From positions 31,542,942 through 31,606,941 of the forward strand of contig OX465281.1 of the NCBI GenBank assembly GCA_949987705.1: 64,000 nucleotides of DNA. Direction: 5' to 3'. This document shows positions 13,051-23,896 of this stretch, in pieces. Within the stretch, counting starts at the first letter, position 1. Each line of letters opens with the position of its first letter. Position numbers and translations under genes: made by a program. The stretch comes from Thereva unica (Eukaryota; Arthropoda; Insecta; Diptera; Therevidae). Under the pieces are notes generated by a model that was not told the origin of the DNA, searched no databases, and saw nothing but the letters and a program-made list of their open reading frames with translations.

Positions 13051-14367
13051 GGCCGACCAACTTTTTCTTCATAGCAAGACAAGGATCAAAGGCGCTCGTC
13101 AAGCTAAAAGATTCATTCAAATCCGAGCTAAAGCGGGAAAATTTCAAGAGGTGTGAACTAAAAATAATAACAGAGCTCCCGAGTGGTTACTGTTTGCCCC
13201 TTTATCATCTAAGCAGAATAGGGCTGGTAGTTTATTGTAGCTATCAGTTCTGAGAGGCAGATCCCGAAACTGCGGAGCACTTGCTTGTGACGATTGAGCC
13301 TCTTTCGAAGTAACTTCCTTGCTCCTAAGAAGATTTGACATATGAATCCAAATCAAATCAATTTTAGGCTAAACTGAAATCCTTAACCTTGAAGGTTTTA
13401 ATTAAAATGGATCGTAGTGCCCGCTAAGGTACTCCTAACAAGAATAATGTCTTATCCTGATATAGAAGCTCTGTCAGGGTGGACCTTTTATGGAACAATA
13501 GATAGATAGGGCTCTGATATTCAATACATCGATCTGGGACTGGCTATTGCGACACCCATTATATTGGTGAATGGAGCCCTACCCAGCCGGCTTTGATGAA
13601 ACACACGGAACGCTGGAGGTGCGAACCTAGATTACCAACTCTAAGCGGTTCCTTCCTGTGCGAAAGGCCAAGAAATTGTTGTGACGTAATAGAAAAAATG
13701 TCAGAATACGAGTTTCATTAAACAACAGTCAAATTTAAGCAACAAGCCATTAAGCTGACTGCTGAAACTTTTTAAACGGTCTGGCCTACAAATATGAGGT
13801 ACAGGAGTGCAGAAAATAGTCCAAACAGTGGCCGCGGTACTTTTGGAACCAATGCCTTACCAAAAGCTGACAAATATGACTACCCGTTCTACAAATTCTT
13901 CATTGTAACCCTTTCTGTTGTGTTGTATTTAATATTCGAGTTGTTAAAATATATTTTACACATTTCTTTTGTATTATACAATCATGTTGTAAAATTTCAA
14001 TACTTCTTAAGATATCTGCGCTACAATTACAATTATTTCTTCGATATGTTTATTGCTTCTACATTTAATACATAAATAAGTTGTCTTAAAAAAAAAATTA
14101 TTACTATTGGCTATCTATACTTGATATGAAATTTTCATCTTGATATTATTTCTTTTACTTAAAAATAAAAAAAAAATAAATTCAGTAGCAAAAAAGTCTT
14201 ATTAAAAACAATTGTTCTAAAGGAAGAATAATAATACTCAAAGGAAGTATATATAGATTGGTTTTTGTTTTTTGGAATAGATTAATTTCAATTGGGTTTT
14301 TCCTTTTTGTTTATCCGGTATTTTTTCTTCTATGATAGCTTCATTTTGTTTTTTTTTTTTATAATTA
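13051..14367. other. No gene recognised; 3' flank of the PGANT gene
   Basis: No coding similarity. The part next to 14443 is presumably the 3' UTR of the minus-strand glycosyltransferase gene. A second possible polyadenylation hexamer (TTTATT on +) lies at 14049-14054. Confidence 0.4.
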
Positions 14368-14373
14368 TTTATT
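14368..14373 (-). terminator. Pgant9: Candidate polyadenylation signal of the PGANT gene
   Basis: AATAAA on the minus strand, 70 bases downstream of the stop codon. It lies in very AT-rich sequence, so chance occurrence is likely; 14049-14054 is an alternative. Confidence 0.3.
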
Positions 14374-14443
14374 ATTATAAAATATTATATCTCTCTCATT
14401 TGTGCGTTGGAAAAAAATTTGAGCTGTTATAAATAAGTAATTC

Positions 14444-14605
14444 TCACAACTTCGATGGATCATAATTCTCCAATGACCATTTTTGTCGCTGCTTATTACG
14501 ATCACATTCCTCCATAACAACTTTATCTTTAGCTTCGTTAATCGCTAAACATTTATCAGATGAGCCATGTCGTAATTGTTTTGATTCAGTTAAATATGAC
14601 CAGAA
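14444..14605 (-). CDS. Pgant9: PGANT terminal exon: end of ricin-type lectin domain
   Basis: Last exon of a polypeptide N-acetylgalactosaminyltransferase, a Golgi type II membrane enzyme that starts mucin-type O-glycosylation by moving GalNAc from UDP-GalNAc to Ser/Thr. It codes 53 residues, starting FWSYLTESKQLRHG and ending LENYDPSKL before the stop. This is the last (gamma) repeat of the ricin B-type lectin fold, with its two half-cystine motifs (DKCLAI and EECDR) and the closing QKWSLE strand (QxW motif). The acceptor TTTTCAG lies directly before TTC, phase 0. The preceding intron is only 63 bp. The C-terminus is a normal length for the family, so I see no truncation. The match to the PGANT family is strong; the choice of pgant9 among the paralogs is inference from the alternative exons upstream. 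Confidence 0.9.
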   Translation of the reverse strand, partial: FWSYLTESKQLRHGSSDKCLAINEAKDKVVMEECDRNKQRQKWSLENYDPSKL

Positions 14606-14668
14606 CTGAAAATGATTAAATTGTAAATAGTTAATAACTAATAACATTAATTTATATAATATGTGTAC

Positions 14669-14776
14669 CTGATTTCCCTTTGAGCCATGGCATGGATAAA
14701 GAATAACATCATGTCCTGCATAATCCAAACATGCTTCATCACGACGAATTTCACCAGCTTTGCTAAGCATCCAGTA
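14669..14776 (-). CDS. Pgant9: PGANT lectin-domain exon (beta repeat)
   Basis: Internal exon of 36 codons, phase 0 at both ends. It starts YWMLSKAGEIRRDEACLDYA and ends HGSKGNQ directly before donor GTACAC. The acceptor is TTTTACAG. This is the second ricin-B lectin repeat: the CLDYAG and LYPCHG half-cystines form the repeat's disulfide, and the terminal GNQ joins to FW on the next exon to complete the Q-F/Y-W motif. The leading YW completes the same motif of whichever alternative exon (A or B) is used upstream. The upstream intron is about 41 kb and full of transposons, the downstream one 63 bp. Confidence 0.92.
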
Positions 14777-15183
14777 CTGTAAAATTGAATATGTTGTTGT
14801 GTTAATAAAGTTAATTTTTTAATTTTTAACAAATGCCTACTCAAGTACATGTTTGTGCGTAATTTATTTATGACTGCAGCACTACTTGCAAAATTGTTGT
14901 TTTGGAAATAAAAAAAACACGACAAGTGCAAATTATTAAGTGATAACGGCTTACTATGCGTGTTTCAAATAAAAACAAAACTTTGCATTTGCTTTATTGG
15001 ATTATTAAAAATATTCTACTATATATTGTTTGCAGCATTCAAGCTACTGATTAATCAGAAAGTACAAAATTCATTAAATTTTATAATTTTAAAATAAATC
15101 GTATGAGGCTATTTTTGCGCAAAAGCTTTTATCAAAAAATTAAATTCTATGGGAAAGAGGATATCTTACTTCAAATCAAATAA
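14777..15183. other. Intronic sequence before the branch/acceptor of the PGANT exon
   Basis: AT-rich intron DNA with no element recognised. It holds the acceptor-side splicing signals for the exon at 14669-14776. Confidence 0.4.
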
Positions 15184-15826
15184 CACTGGTCTGCAGATTT
15201 TTTCTCCTTTCCAATTTAATAGTCGTATCCTAAGTATTTTTTCGCGCTGAATCCGAATCCGTTGGCCAAATTGCCCTATCACGTCAGGATTTTGAGCAAT
15301 CCTAACCTAAAAGTGCCAAAAAGCGTGTTTTTTGCACTTTTGCGCGTTAAATATCTCAAAACTATGGAATGATAGGGCAAATCGGACAACGGGATCGTTT
15401 TCAGCATGCCAAAATCTACAGAAAACCATGTCGAAAGCGTTAAATTTGAAAAAACTTTTTTTGTAATACTGAAAAGAAAAACTTCTTGGCGCGAAATCGA
15501 CGATTTTTATTAACACATGATATCATCGTTGCACCGAAGTTTTTCTTTTTTCAAATTTAACGCTTTCGACATGGTTTTCTGTAGATTTTGGCATGCTGAA
15601 AACGATCCCGTTGTCCGATTTGCCCTATCATTCCATAGTTTTGAGATATTTAACGCGCAAAAGTGCAAAAAACACGCTTTTTGGCACTTTTAGGTTAGGA
15701 TTGCTCAAAATCCTGACGTGATAGGGCAATTTGGCCAACGGATTCGGATTCAGCGCGAAAAAATACTTAGGATACGACTATTAAATTGGAAAGGAGAAAA
15801 AATGACCCGTTTTTTGCAGACCAGTG
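15184..15826. mobile_element. Foldback element: 643-bp near-perfect hairpin
   Basis: Ends CACTGGTCTGCA and TGCAGACCAGTG. The arms at about 15197-15460 and 15547-15811 are exact complements wherever I compared them, roughly 260 bp each. The loop between them is about 85 bp. The outer 15 bp of the left arm lacks a short segment (AAAACGGGTCA) present on the right. No target duplication is evident and there is no coding capacity. The arms contain CCCTATCA and GGCAAAT-type internal repeats. Transcribed in either direction, as part of the PGANT pre-mRNA or otherwise, it would fold into long double-stranded RNA. Superfamily unknown. Confidence 0.9.
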
Positions 15827-16129
15827 AATCTGAAACAGCTGAAAGGAAAGTATTTCAATAATTTACTAATAGAGCAGGTTGAAATTCATTGATGGTACAG
15901 ATATTCATTGTTTTTATTAAATGAACACCTTAACAATTACAGATTTATACAAATTCGGGAAATGAGGTTTTCTAATAAAGTTCGTCTGACCAGACATCAA
16001 CAGAATTTAGTGAAAATATTTCTACCGAATTTTGGCAGCATAACGAATACAACCTGGGTGTTGAGAATGATTATTTCTCTCTCCATGTTCTACGAATCAT
16101 CTTAAAAAACAATAATAATAATAAGAACT

Positions 16130-16256
16130 ATAACCCAAGTAAAAATAAAAATTACCTTACGACGGGCGAACATTGGCTGCTTGACATTTTAAGGGGCGTA
16201 TGTTGGCAGTAGAGTTTTTAACTATTTTTAATGGGCGCACATTCGACCTCACAACG
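16130..16256 (+). repeat. Left part of the CCTTACAACGGGCGAAC family
   Basis: CCAAGTAAAAATAAAAATTA followed by CCTTACGACGGGCGAAC, then TTTTAAGGGGCGTATG, as in the copies at 12728 and 41109. The right end is degraded (CACAACGGCC near 16250). Confidence 0.5.
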
Positions 16257-16319
16257 GCCAAACTAAATCTAACTAAATCTCCTTTATTAGTCATTCACTT
16301 GATTTCGCTAAGTCATTTT

Positions 16320-17205
16320 ACATTTACTAGGATACTTGCAGAACTAGTGTAGGTAGTGTGCTCTTTAAAAAGGGCATAGATGGAGGAGAACATACGATTG
16401 CTTGTATGTCCAAGAAGTCCAAGAATGGGGCACAACGGAACTACACCATTACTAAGCTTGAATGCTACGGAGCGGTACTGAGTGTACAAAAATTGAGAAT
16501 ATATGTGGAGGGTCAGGCTTTTACGATTATTACTGGTTCATGGACTAGAAGAAGCTCAGGGGCAGATTGACAAGGTGCTGTATAAAGCTTCAAGGGTTCG
16601 ACTTCAAAGACAAGGTTAGCAAATCTGTAGTTCTTGACGGTTTTTCGGGCATGGATTGCGTAGCGAACTTTTCTTCTGTAAAGTCGTGAATTTAAGGCCA
16701 ACCATCTTCCAATTCTCCTGAGTATCTACAATTGGTGGAAAATATCCTGCAAACCTCAGGACAGCTACCAGATTTGCCTGTTGCGGATGGATATGTATTT
16801 CAGCGTACCACGACAAGTATTAGAGTCCATGTTGCTAATGATCTAACCTATAGGTCTTGACGGAGTTCGTTAAGCCTCTCAATATGTCTGCTCACTGGCC
16901 TTCGCAAACTTCGCAAGGAGGGGTGCGAAAAATCTTATCACGTATACGAATCAATATAATTCAGTCCTTCGACGACGACTTGCGACTTTTTCAATTCCGG
17001 TGCACAGACACCGAAGAGTCCTTATCCCCGAACGAAGAAAGGCCACACGGCAAGGTTCGTCGTCCTGGAGGCTGCCTTCAGCAAGTTCGTATATCTCCAC
17101 CTAGAATCGTCTTCCGTTCTCATTTCCAAAACATACAAGCAACGCATTCTCGACAACCCGTTCAAAAGGATGTCTGCACAGCACTGGAGAGCAACGACTA
17201 CGTTT
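16320..17205 (+). pseudogene. Ty3/gypsy LTR-retrotransposon pol relic (RNase H and integrase)
   Basis: Broken frames give a gypsy-type RNase H region (HTIACMSKKSKNGAQRNY, TITKLECYGAVLSVQKLR, then YVEGQAFTIITG, with the expected TDH changed). Further on, the linker LPVADGYVFQRTTTS and VANDLTY are readable. Integrase-like remains follow: APHGG-type residues (QGGVRK), then FVVLEAAFSKFVYLHLES, resembling the FVVLDxFSKFVxL block with its catalytic Asp changed to Glu. Many stops and indels. No LTRs were found nearby. Non-functional. Confidence 0.75.
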
Positions 17206-18167
17206 TTAAACGAGTCGATCGTTTTCTAATGCCTACCAAGTAATTAAACGATTACGAAAACACTTCAACATTTAAGAGAAAACTCAGGAACGAAATTGAT
17301 TGATTGTTTTTTCAGTGACTGCAAACTTAATTAATATTACCCAATTGTACATACATATAACAAAATTTTATTATTGTTATTATTTGTTAACAATATTTTA
17401 CGGATTACAAGAATTCCTATAGTGATCACATTGTGTTCATTGACATCCAGGAGATTTTAAACAGATTTCATTGTAGTTGTGTAATTTATACTATCAGCTC
17501 AGGTTTGGTTTTGGTAACAATTTTCTTGTTCATTGATGTTTTATAGGTTACGATTTGTTTTTGGATAGAGTTCCTGTATATCCTCAAGTATAGCAGGAAC
17601 CATAGACTCCGCCGTCGTCTGGTCCCAAGTCCAGGGTGTGAAAGGAGGAGGGTGGTCGATCTGCTGAGCTGGCCAGAGCCTGGAAACCGAAGAAACCAAA
17701 CAAGAAACCGCATTTTTTAAAGCGGCACCGACAGTAGCAGCAGTAGTTGGTTATTTACTAATTCGGGTTTTTGTGGGAAAAGCGTATTGGTACCAGGGCG
17801 GTTTTTAATTTCGGTACATTAGTTGATGGGATTTACGTTGTATATGTGTACTGTCCATTACACCTACCAACTCTCATTTGATAACGATATGCTCCTGAAG
17901 AGTTTCGTTTTTGTTGTTTAATTATTTTTTGGGTACCGATATTTGTATACATTTTCAGAGAAGAGGTAAAATAATGGACGATTGTTCTAAATATTGCTTG
18001 ATGTTTATATTGTATTTGAGTAAAATTCTAGGATGATAGGCTAAGGAGAATCTCGAATGGCATAGCAGCGGATGACCCTTCACGCCCCATGAAAGAAATT
18101 TACAGGCGAACTCCTTTCGCTCACTACGTCTCCTCGACGAGCCTGATGGGGTGTGAAAATAGGTGGT
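17206..18167. other. Intronic DNA without recognised features
   Basis: No protein similarity and no clear repeat ends found. Mixed composition. Confidence 0.35.
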
Positions 18168-18487
18168 ACTTCAGGCAGGCGCGGATTTAGAATTTTTTTC
18201 CGGGGGGGGGGGGGGGGGGTCACAGGATAGAAAAAAATAACAAAAATAACCAAATAAACAAAGCTAGCCGAATTTTTCAATGAATAAAAAACAAGTCAAC
18301 AAAAGAAAAGTCGTTTGGTTAGTTTCAGGTTTTTATGTTTGCAAAAACTAGGTTTTGTTCGTTTGGTTTTTTTGTTTTTCAGTTTGCAAAATATTGTTTC
18401 AGCTCTATTTTTTGAAATGCGGGCTGTTTTGGGGGGGGTCATGACCCCCGTGACCCCCCCCCCCTTGGATCCGCGCCTGACTTCAGG
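18168..18487. mobile_element. hAT-type MITE with perfect 8-bp target duplication
   Basis: Element 18176-18479 (304 bp) flanked by ACTTCAGG at 18168-18175 and 18480-18487. The ends are CAGGCGCGGATTTAG and, reversed, CAGGCGCGGATCCAAG, each followed by a long G run (poly-C/G tracts near 18203-18219 and 18431-18463). An 8-bp duplication and a CAGGC/CAGGG-like start fit the hAT superfamily. The interior is A/T-rich with no transposase. Confidence 0.85.
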
Positions 18488-20936
18488 GGTCTCCTCATAC
18501 CACGACCCACTGGGCGAGCAAGCTTTTTTTGGAGATCCTGGGTAACGCCTGATGGTTTTGGTTGTTTTTGGACTGATTTTACCACATTGTTAGTATATTG
18601 TGGGAGGGTCTGGGGTTGGCCTTTTCGGGTACCCAACCTGAGGCTTTCATTATAAATTCCTAGAGCTCCAAAAAATCTGAGTTGAAAAGGGTTCGCTCAG
18701 AGTAGGAAACTCCGGAACTTCCGGAACAGAAGAGGACCAAGACGGAAAAGGGGCCCACTCGCCCCACCTTTAGCTAGGTGGTATGCAGTTTCTCAACTGA
18801 CATGGTCATTCACCCCCTGACACCTGAGCAAATGGCACAGTTGTAGAGGGCGATGTCGTTATCGAAAAAGCAGGCGGCGAAGTTAAGCCGTCTTTCTAGG
18901 GGAGCTTCCGAAGGCGAGGCTGGCTGCTATTAGTCTGCTCAAGTCTTGACAGAGTAGAATGGGTGAGGAGTATCGTATCCTTCATTACGAAGAAGAGTGC
19001 TCTTGAGATCACTCTGTTGGGAGAGTGTAATTTCCGTCAGACTCACGTCATATAAGGCAACTTCCCCGGGGTGCTTCATAAACCTACAAGAGAGTGCTGG
19101 CGACTATCGCCGCACAAAGCTTGGCTCCCGTTAACAAGTGGAAAGTGGTCCAGAAGCGGGGTAGCCACACAGGACAAAGTGTCCTAGACAAGACAAGAAG
19201 ACTGGGTATGTCAAACGCTCCTTGTAGAAAAAACGGGCACCATAAGGGCACTCTAAATCAACTTGCACTTGCAATAACAATTGATCGGTGATCTACATAC
19301 GCCAACATATTTTTACTTTCTTCTCCTACAGTTCTCCATAGCTATGCAGTGTTAATTTTTTCACCTTCGCGACATTTTGTGAAAACAAATATACATTCAA
19401 CAGACTGAATGATTTCTAAAAACTTTTGAAGGCTATAGAAAATGAACGAACATATTAAAAACGTAGGGAAATCTTAAAAGTACGATGACCTACATAATAT
19501 GTATGTATAAAATTATGCAATTAGAGTAATGACACTTCAGTTCCTTTTTCAGTTTATAATGCGTAAAAATGAGAGATTTTTTCTAACAAATTTTTACTTG
19601 CAGTGTGTAATATCCAGAATTGCAGTCACTACATAATTACACCAATACGCAACTAGACTTTTATTCAAACATCACTATTTAATTCAACAGTTGAAAAACT
19701 AGGACATTGTTTAAGGTTTGAAGTCGATTAAATTACCGTTTTGCATAGAAGCACGTTTAATTCAAACCACTCCAAAATCCACTTACAAAACACTTAACAA
19801 TTTACTCTACACACTATTTTACCTGGTGGAAAGTTTGAATTAACTAACTGAGAGCTTACAAAGGCATTTAAGTACATGTACGAGCGTAATTATGCAGTAA
19901 TATGTATGCTAAACTAAATTTTCCATAATTTTTCTAATTACTAAGTTTCTCTTCTTAATTTTCTGAAAAATGATTGAACATTGTTAAAATGAACCAGAGC
20001 TCTGGAAAAATGCTGTTAATTAACATTCATAAAAGTAAAATCTTCCACATAAAAACGAATATTTAAATAGTGTATATAAGTAATTGGCTGTTTAGAAAAT
20101 CCAGAGGAGGTGCACCTACAGAGCGACAAGTTGTGTGCAGTGAAAAGGATAAACGAAGTTCATACTCTATCTATATACGTACTTATAAACTTTCCAAAAC
20201 AGCATGGGATCGGGTCAATGTTGTTTACAAAATTCGCACAGCTGAAACTTTTAGTTGGGCATGCTAGAAAGCATCTCACCAGCAACAAATACTATGGTTT
20301 TACTGGGTTTATCCCCCCTGACCCCCGCCGAACAGAACGAGAACTTTAAATGTTTTCTAATTTTCAGGTATGCTTTCGAGGTTTTTGTGTAGTTTAAGGT
20401 TAAACTTTGTGAAACATGCTTCGAATCAGTTTGTAGTAAACCAGGAGGGAATAAAAAGTTTCATGTTTGCTCTTACAAGGAGAGCACATCATCATATACA
20501 AAACATTGTAAATCCAATCTTGTACTTTTATCTAGACTCCTTAGGGGAAGACCGATGACAGAATAGAATATGGGTGTGTATGCTGATGAAATGTGATAGA
20601 TATTTTCGCATAACGTCTCCTGTCACGTAAATCCACTAAGGTTTTAGGTTACACATTGAAAAATATCTTTATTTTCGCGATGATATTATTATATATGGAC
20701 GAACATATCAAATTTAAGTAATTGAAGAAAATAACCTGAGGTGTTCTGGATTTTAGTTACATTTTGGAATGGGCACGGTTTCCTGGGACAGAAAAATTTA
20801 TTTTAAATAACAGAACCTCGTTCTTTTCCCTCACACAGAAAGAAGTGCTTTTGTCAAAATTTGTATATTTAGTTTAACAGTGGCGGATACAATAGGGGGG
20901 AAATGAGGGAATTCATTTTAGAACCTACATCTACCT
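18488..20936. other. Intronic DNA; weak coding-like patch 18840-19290
   Basis: No gene. Bases 18840-19290 are G+C-richer and strewn with stops, possibly a decayed retrotransposon ORF, but no motif is recognisable. The region 19300-20060 is AT-rich. A CAGTGGCGGATAC sequence at 20880-20892 followed by a G run looks like a single hAT-type end. Confidence 0.35.
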
Positions 20937-21044
20937 GACGAACTGGCTAGGAAAGGCACGACCGCTACTCTCCTTCCAGAAAATAAAAGAGTTGGTTTGC
21001 CTTGGCCACCTTTAAACTTCGATGCAAGCAACATACAATGCAAC
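20937..21044 (+). pseudogene. Non-LTR RNase H relic, copy 3, left part
   Basis: CTGACGAACTGGCTAGGAAA and the following bases match copies 1 and 2 (KADELARKGT to FKLR region). It stops at 21044 where a TIR element is inserted and resumes at 23897. The frames on the two sides differ by one shift. Confidence 0.75.
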
Positions 21045-22324
21045 TAGTCCAGTCAATGCACGGTTTGCCTGGCAATTCCACCAAACAGCACCGATTGGCA
21101 CCAAAATTTGGCTGTAGGTTCTACTTACCCTCTACTTCAAAGTTGTCAATGTGCCGACGGTTGCTTTTACCCTGGGGGTCGACGCCACCCCTTCTAGGGG
21201 GTTAAATTTTTTTTAATAAAAATAAGTATGGGAATGGATAGATTGACTAATTCTAAGCAACTTTTGTTATATAAAGTTTTTACTAAAAGTCAATACTTTT
21301 TGAAATATTCGAGAGTGAAAACGTCAATTTTTCAGCAAAAAAAAAACCCGTTTTCAGACGGTTTTTCATGAATAACTCTGAAAATAAGTATTTTATGAAA
21401 AAACCATTCAGAGTAAAAATGTAGCTTATAAAAAAACAAAAAAAAATACTGGGTTTAAAATATCACTAGACCTAATGCTAACGGAGTAATAGCTTGTTAA
21501 AGGTTGGGTCTTCTTCGTCAAACGCCAAAATCGTAAGTTTCAACGTGAAATATCCGAAAAACAACGCATTTTTCGGGGAAAACTCATAAAACTTTTTTTG
21601 TAGTGCTTGGAAAAACCTTTAATTTTCTTTTTTTTTTAAGTTTCTAGTACCCAAATTAAGCGAGTTATGACAAAAACAAAATTGATCCCCATTTTTTTGG
21701 CAGCAAAAAAATGTTAAAATCACCCCCTAATTACCACCCCAATTGAACATGATCGTTACCACTTTACAATTTACTTCATATATGTACTTATAATATGCCC
21801 TATAAGTTTGACCGGTTTTAAGTGCTTGGTTAAAAAAAAAATGAGCTTGAAGTGAAGAGAGCTTTTTTGCAAGTTTGCAAAAAATTGCCTTTCTTTAAAA
21901 ATAACTCAAAAACTATGAAAGATACGCAAAATTTAAAAAAGTGAAAAATTGTAGGTTTTCTTTTTCTAAAACTTCTGGTTTTTTTACTTTTTCTGTACGA
22001 TGAAAATTGAGGAAGATATGGCCGTTTCAAGTTTTCACATGTTCGCAAATGCAACGTTTTGAAGCTGTTTCAGCTCAAACTTTTTAAAAAATAAGAGCTT
22101 ACAAAAAAATTAGTTTACATCAGCTTATAGCTCTTGGAAAAACCTATAAAATAGTTTTTTGTTGAACTTGATAGCTCAAAAACTAAGGGAGTTATGGTAA
22201 AAATACCCAATCACAAATTTTTACAGTTATCAACACACGTATATAACAACCTGATATAGAAGATTCCTTCATCTTTTCACACCTTCCCAGCCGGAAATTT
22301 ATCAAGCGCTGTCAAAAGAAATAA

Positions 22325-23485
22325 GAATATATTGCTTATTTAAAAAGAAATTTTGGAAATGAACTATCAGTTGTTTTTGATTGCTATGATGATAACAGTA
22401 ATAAAGCAGCTGAAAGATCACGTCGGTCAATGAAGGTAGCCTCTAAGGAATTTAATTTTACAAAGGATTCAAAATTATCAGTAAGTCAAGACAAATTTTT
22501 CTCGAATTACAAAAACAAGAGTCGTTTTATAAAGCACCTCATGCAAGAACTACAAACAAATTCTATCAAATGTTATCAAGAGAAAGGGGAGGCTGACGAA
22601 TTACTTGTTGAAATTGCTATTAAAGATAGCACGAATTTACAAAAAGTGATTGTAGCGGAAGACATCGATGTGCTAGTGATTTTGACCGGCAGAGCTAGGG
22701 CTGACGAAGAAATTTATTTCTTGAAGCTCAGTAAACAAAACGTCGCTGCAGCTGTGTATTCTTCCAAATCCTTAGAAACTAATTATCCAAACAGTTCAAA
22801 ATTTATTATATTTGCTCATTGCTTTACTGGATGTGACTCTACTTCTGCGTTTTACAATAAAGGAAAAACAAAAATCATTGATATTTTAGATAAACGACAG
22901 GACGTTAGAGAAAAGGCATCGATTTTTTACAACAATCGTTCAACCGTTGAGGAGATTTTACAAGCTGGTCAGTATTGCACTGTCATTTTGTACGGACTTG
23001 CCAAGGATACTCAATGTAATAAATTGAGAAAGGTTACTGACTTACCTGCATATCTCGAAAAAATTAGATATGAATCTTTTATAAAAGCCACCACCAAAAA
23101 AAATGCTGTCAAGTTGTCCTCGCTCGTTCCAACAATTGATGCTTTAAATGAGCATATAAAAAGAGTTTATTTGCAAATCCAGTTATGGCTGGGTAATAAA
23201 AATATTAATCCACTTGATTAGGGTTGGGTTAATATTGAAGGAGTATTTGCTCCAATCAAAAATATAAATCAACCTGCTCCTGAAGAGCTGTTAAAAATGA
23301 TTTTTTGCAGCTGCAAAAAGGGTTGTGGTTCAACCTGCGGTTGCCGAAGAGTAGGACTCTTCTGCAATTCAACTTGCTCAAGATGCAGCGGAGACAATTG
23401 CCTGAATAGTGCTCCAATTGTAGATCAGGAGGAAGACGAGAATGAGGCAGATGAGAGTGAGGATGAAGAAGAAAAGAATTTTTAA
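22325..23485 (+). pseudogene. FEN/XPG-like nuclease with C-terminal CXC motif, transposon-encoded, broken
   Basis: The frame opens after a TAA at 22322-22324. The first recognisable residues are FGNELSVVFDCYDD, then SRRSMKVASKEF. An ATG at 22430 is not necessarily the true start because conserved-looking residues precede it. Acidic motifs GEADELLVEIA and AEDIDVLVILTGRA, then FAHCFTGCDSTSAFYNKGK, resemble the I-region of FEN1/XPG nucleases. A TAG at 23219-23221 interrupts the frame. Beyond it the same frame gives a CxCxxxC...CGC...FC...C..C...C cluster (23309-23410), like a Tesmin/CXC zinc motif, and then an acidic tail (EEDENEADESEDEEE). The N-terminus is missing by at least a few hundred residues compared with what a full transposase would need. 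Function in the element is inferred: the nuclease is probably part of the transposition machinery. Confidence 0.7.
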
Positions 23486-23600
23486 TTATGGTTTTTGATT
23501 TTTTTTGTGTTTTTTATATCAAAAAATATATTTATTGTTTTAATTAAAAACTTAAGAAAATTTTTAATTTTTCCTATTTTTTAAATCAAATTTTAAAAAG

Positions 23601-23656
23601 TAGGGGTTGTTTTTATAGGGGTTGTTTTTATAGGGGTTGTCTTCATAAGGGTTGCA
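23601..23656 (+). repeat. Short tandem repeat, about 18-bp unit
   Basis: Three to four copies of TAGGGGTTGTTTTTA in a row, the last diverged (CATAAGGGTTGC). It lies inside the Academ-like element, between its gene and its right TIR. Confidence 0.7.
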
Positions 23657-23896
23657 ACTTGTAATTCATGATGCAATGATAATTTCGATCGATTAAACGC
23701 TTGAATCTACAATTTTACACTTATTTTCGAATAGGGGTAGTTTACACCCCTAAAAAATAAAAAGCAACCGTCGGCACATTGACAACTTTGAAATATAGAG
23801 TAAGCAGAACCCAAATCCAAATTTTGGTTCAAATTGGTGCTGTTTGGCAGGATTGCCAGCTTTCGCCGTTTTTTCCGTGCATTGACTGGACTAAAC

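Larger units (their letters stand above)
21045..23893 (+). mobile_element. 2.85-kb TIR DNA transposon, Academ-like, with XPG-like nuclease and CXC cluster
   Basis: The ends are TAGTCCAGTCAATGCACGG and its exact complement. Similarity between arms continues for about 135 bp (21045-21178 against 23755-23893), with a small gap near base 20. It is flanked by AAC at 21042-21044 and 23894-23896, a 3-bp target duplication. It sits inside a non-LTR RNase H relic. One broken gene (22325-23485) lies inside. About 1.1 kb of AT-rich sequence precedes it, containing many AACTC/GAGTTAT-like short repeats. Academ elements are known for 3-4 bp duplications and an XPG-type nuclease beside a cysteine-rich finger, which is why I suggest that superfamily. 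The classification is inference. Confidence 0.75.

Noticed and set aside
15184..15826. Target duplication for the hairpin element (AATAA/AATCT)
   Set aside because: The flanks do not match well enough; left unassigned.
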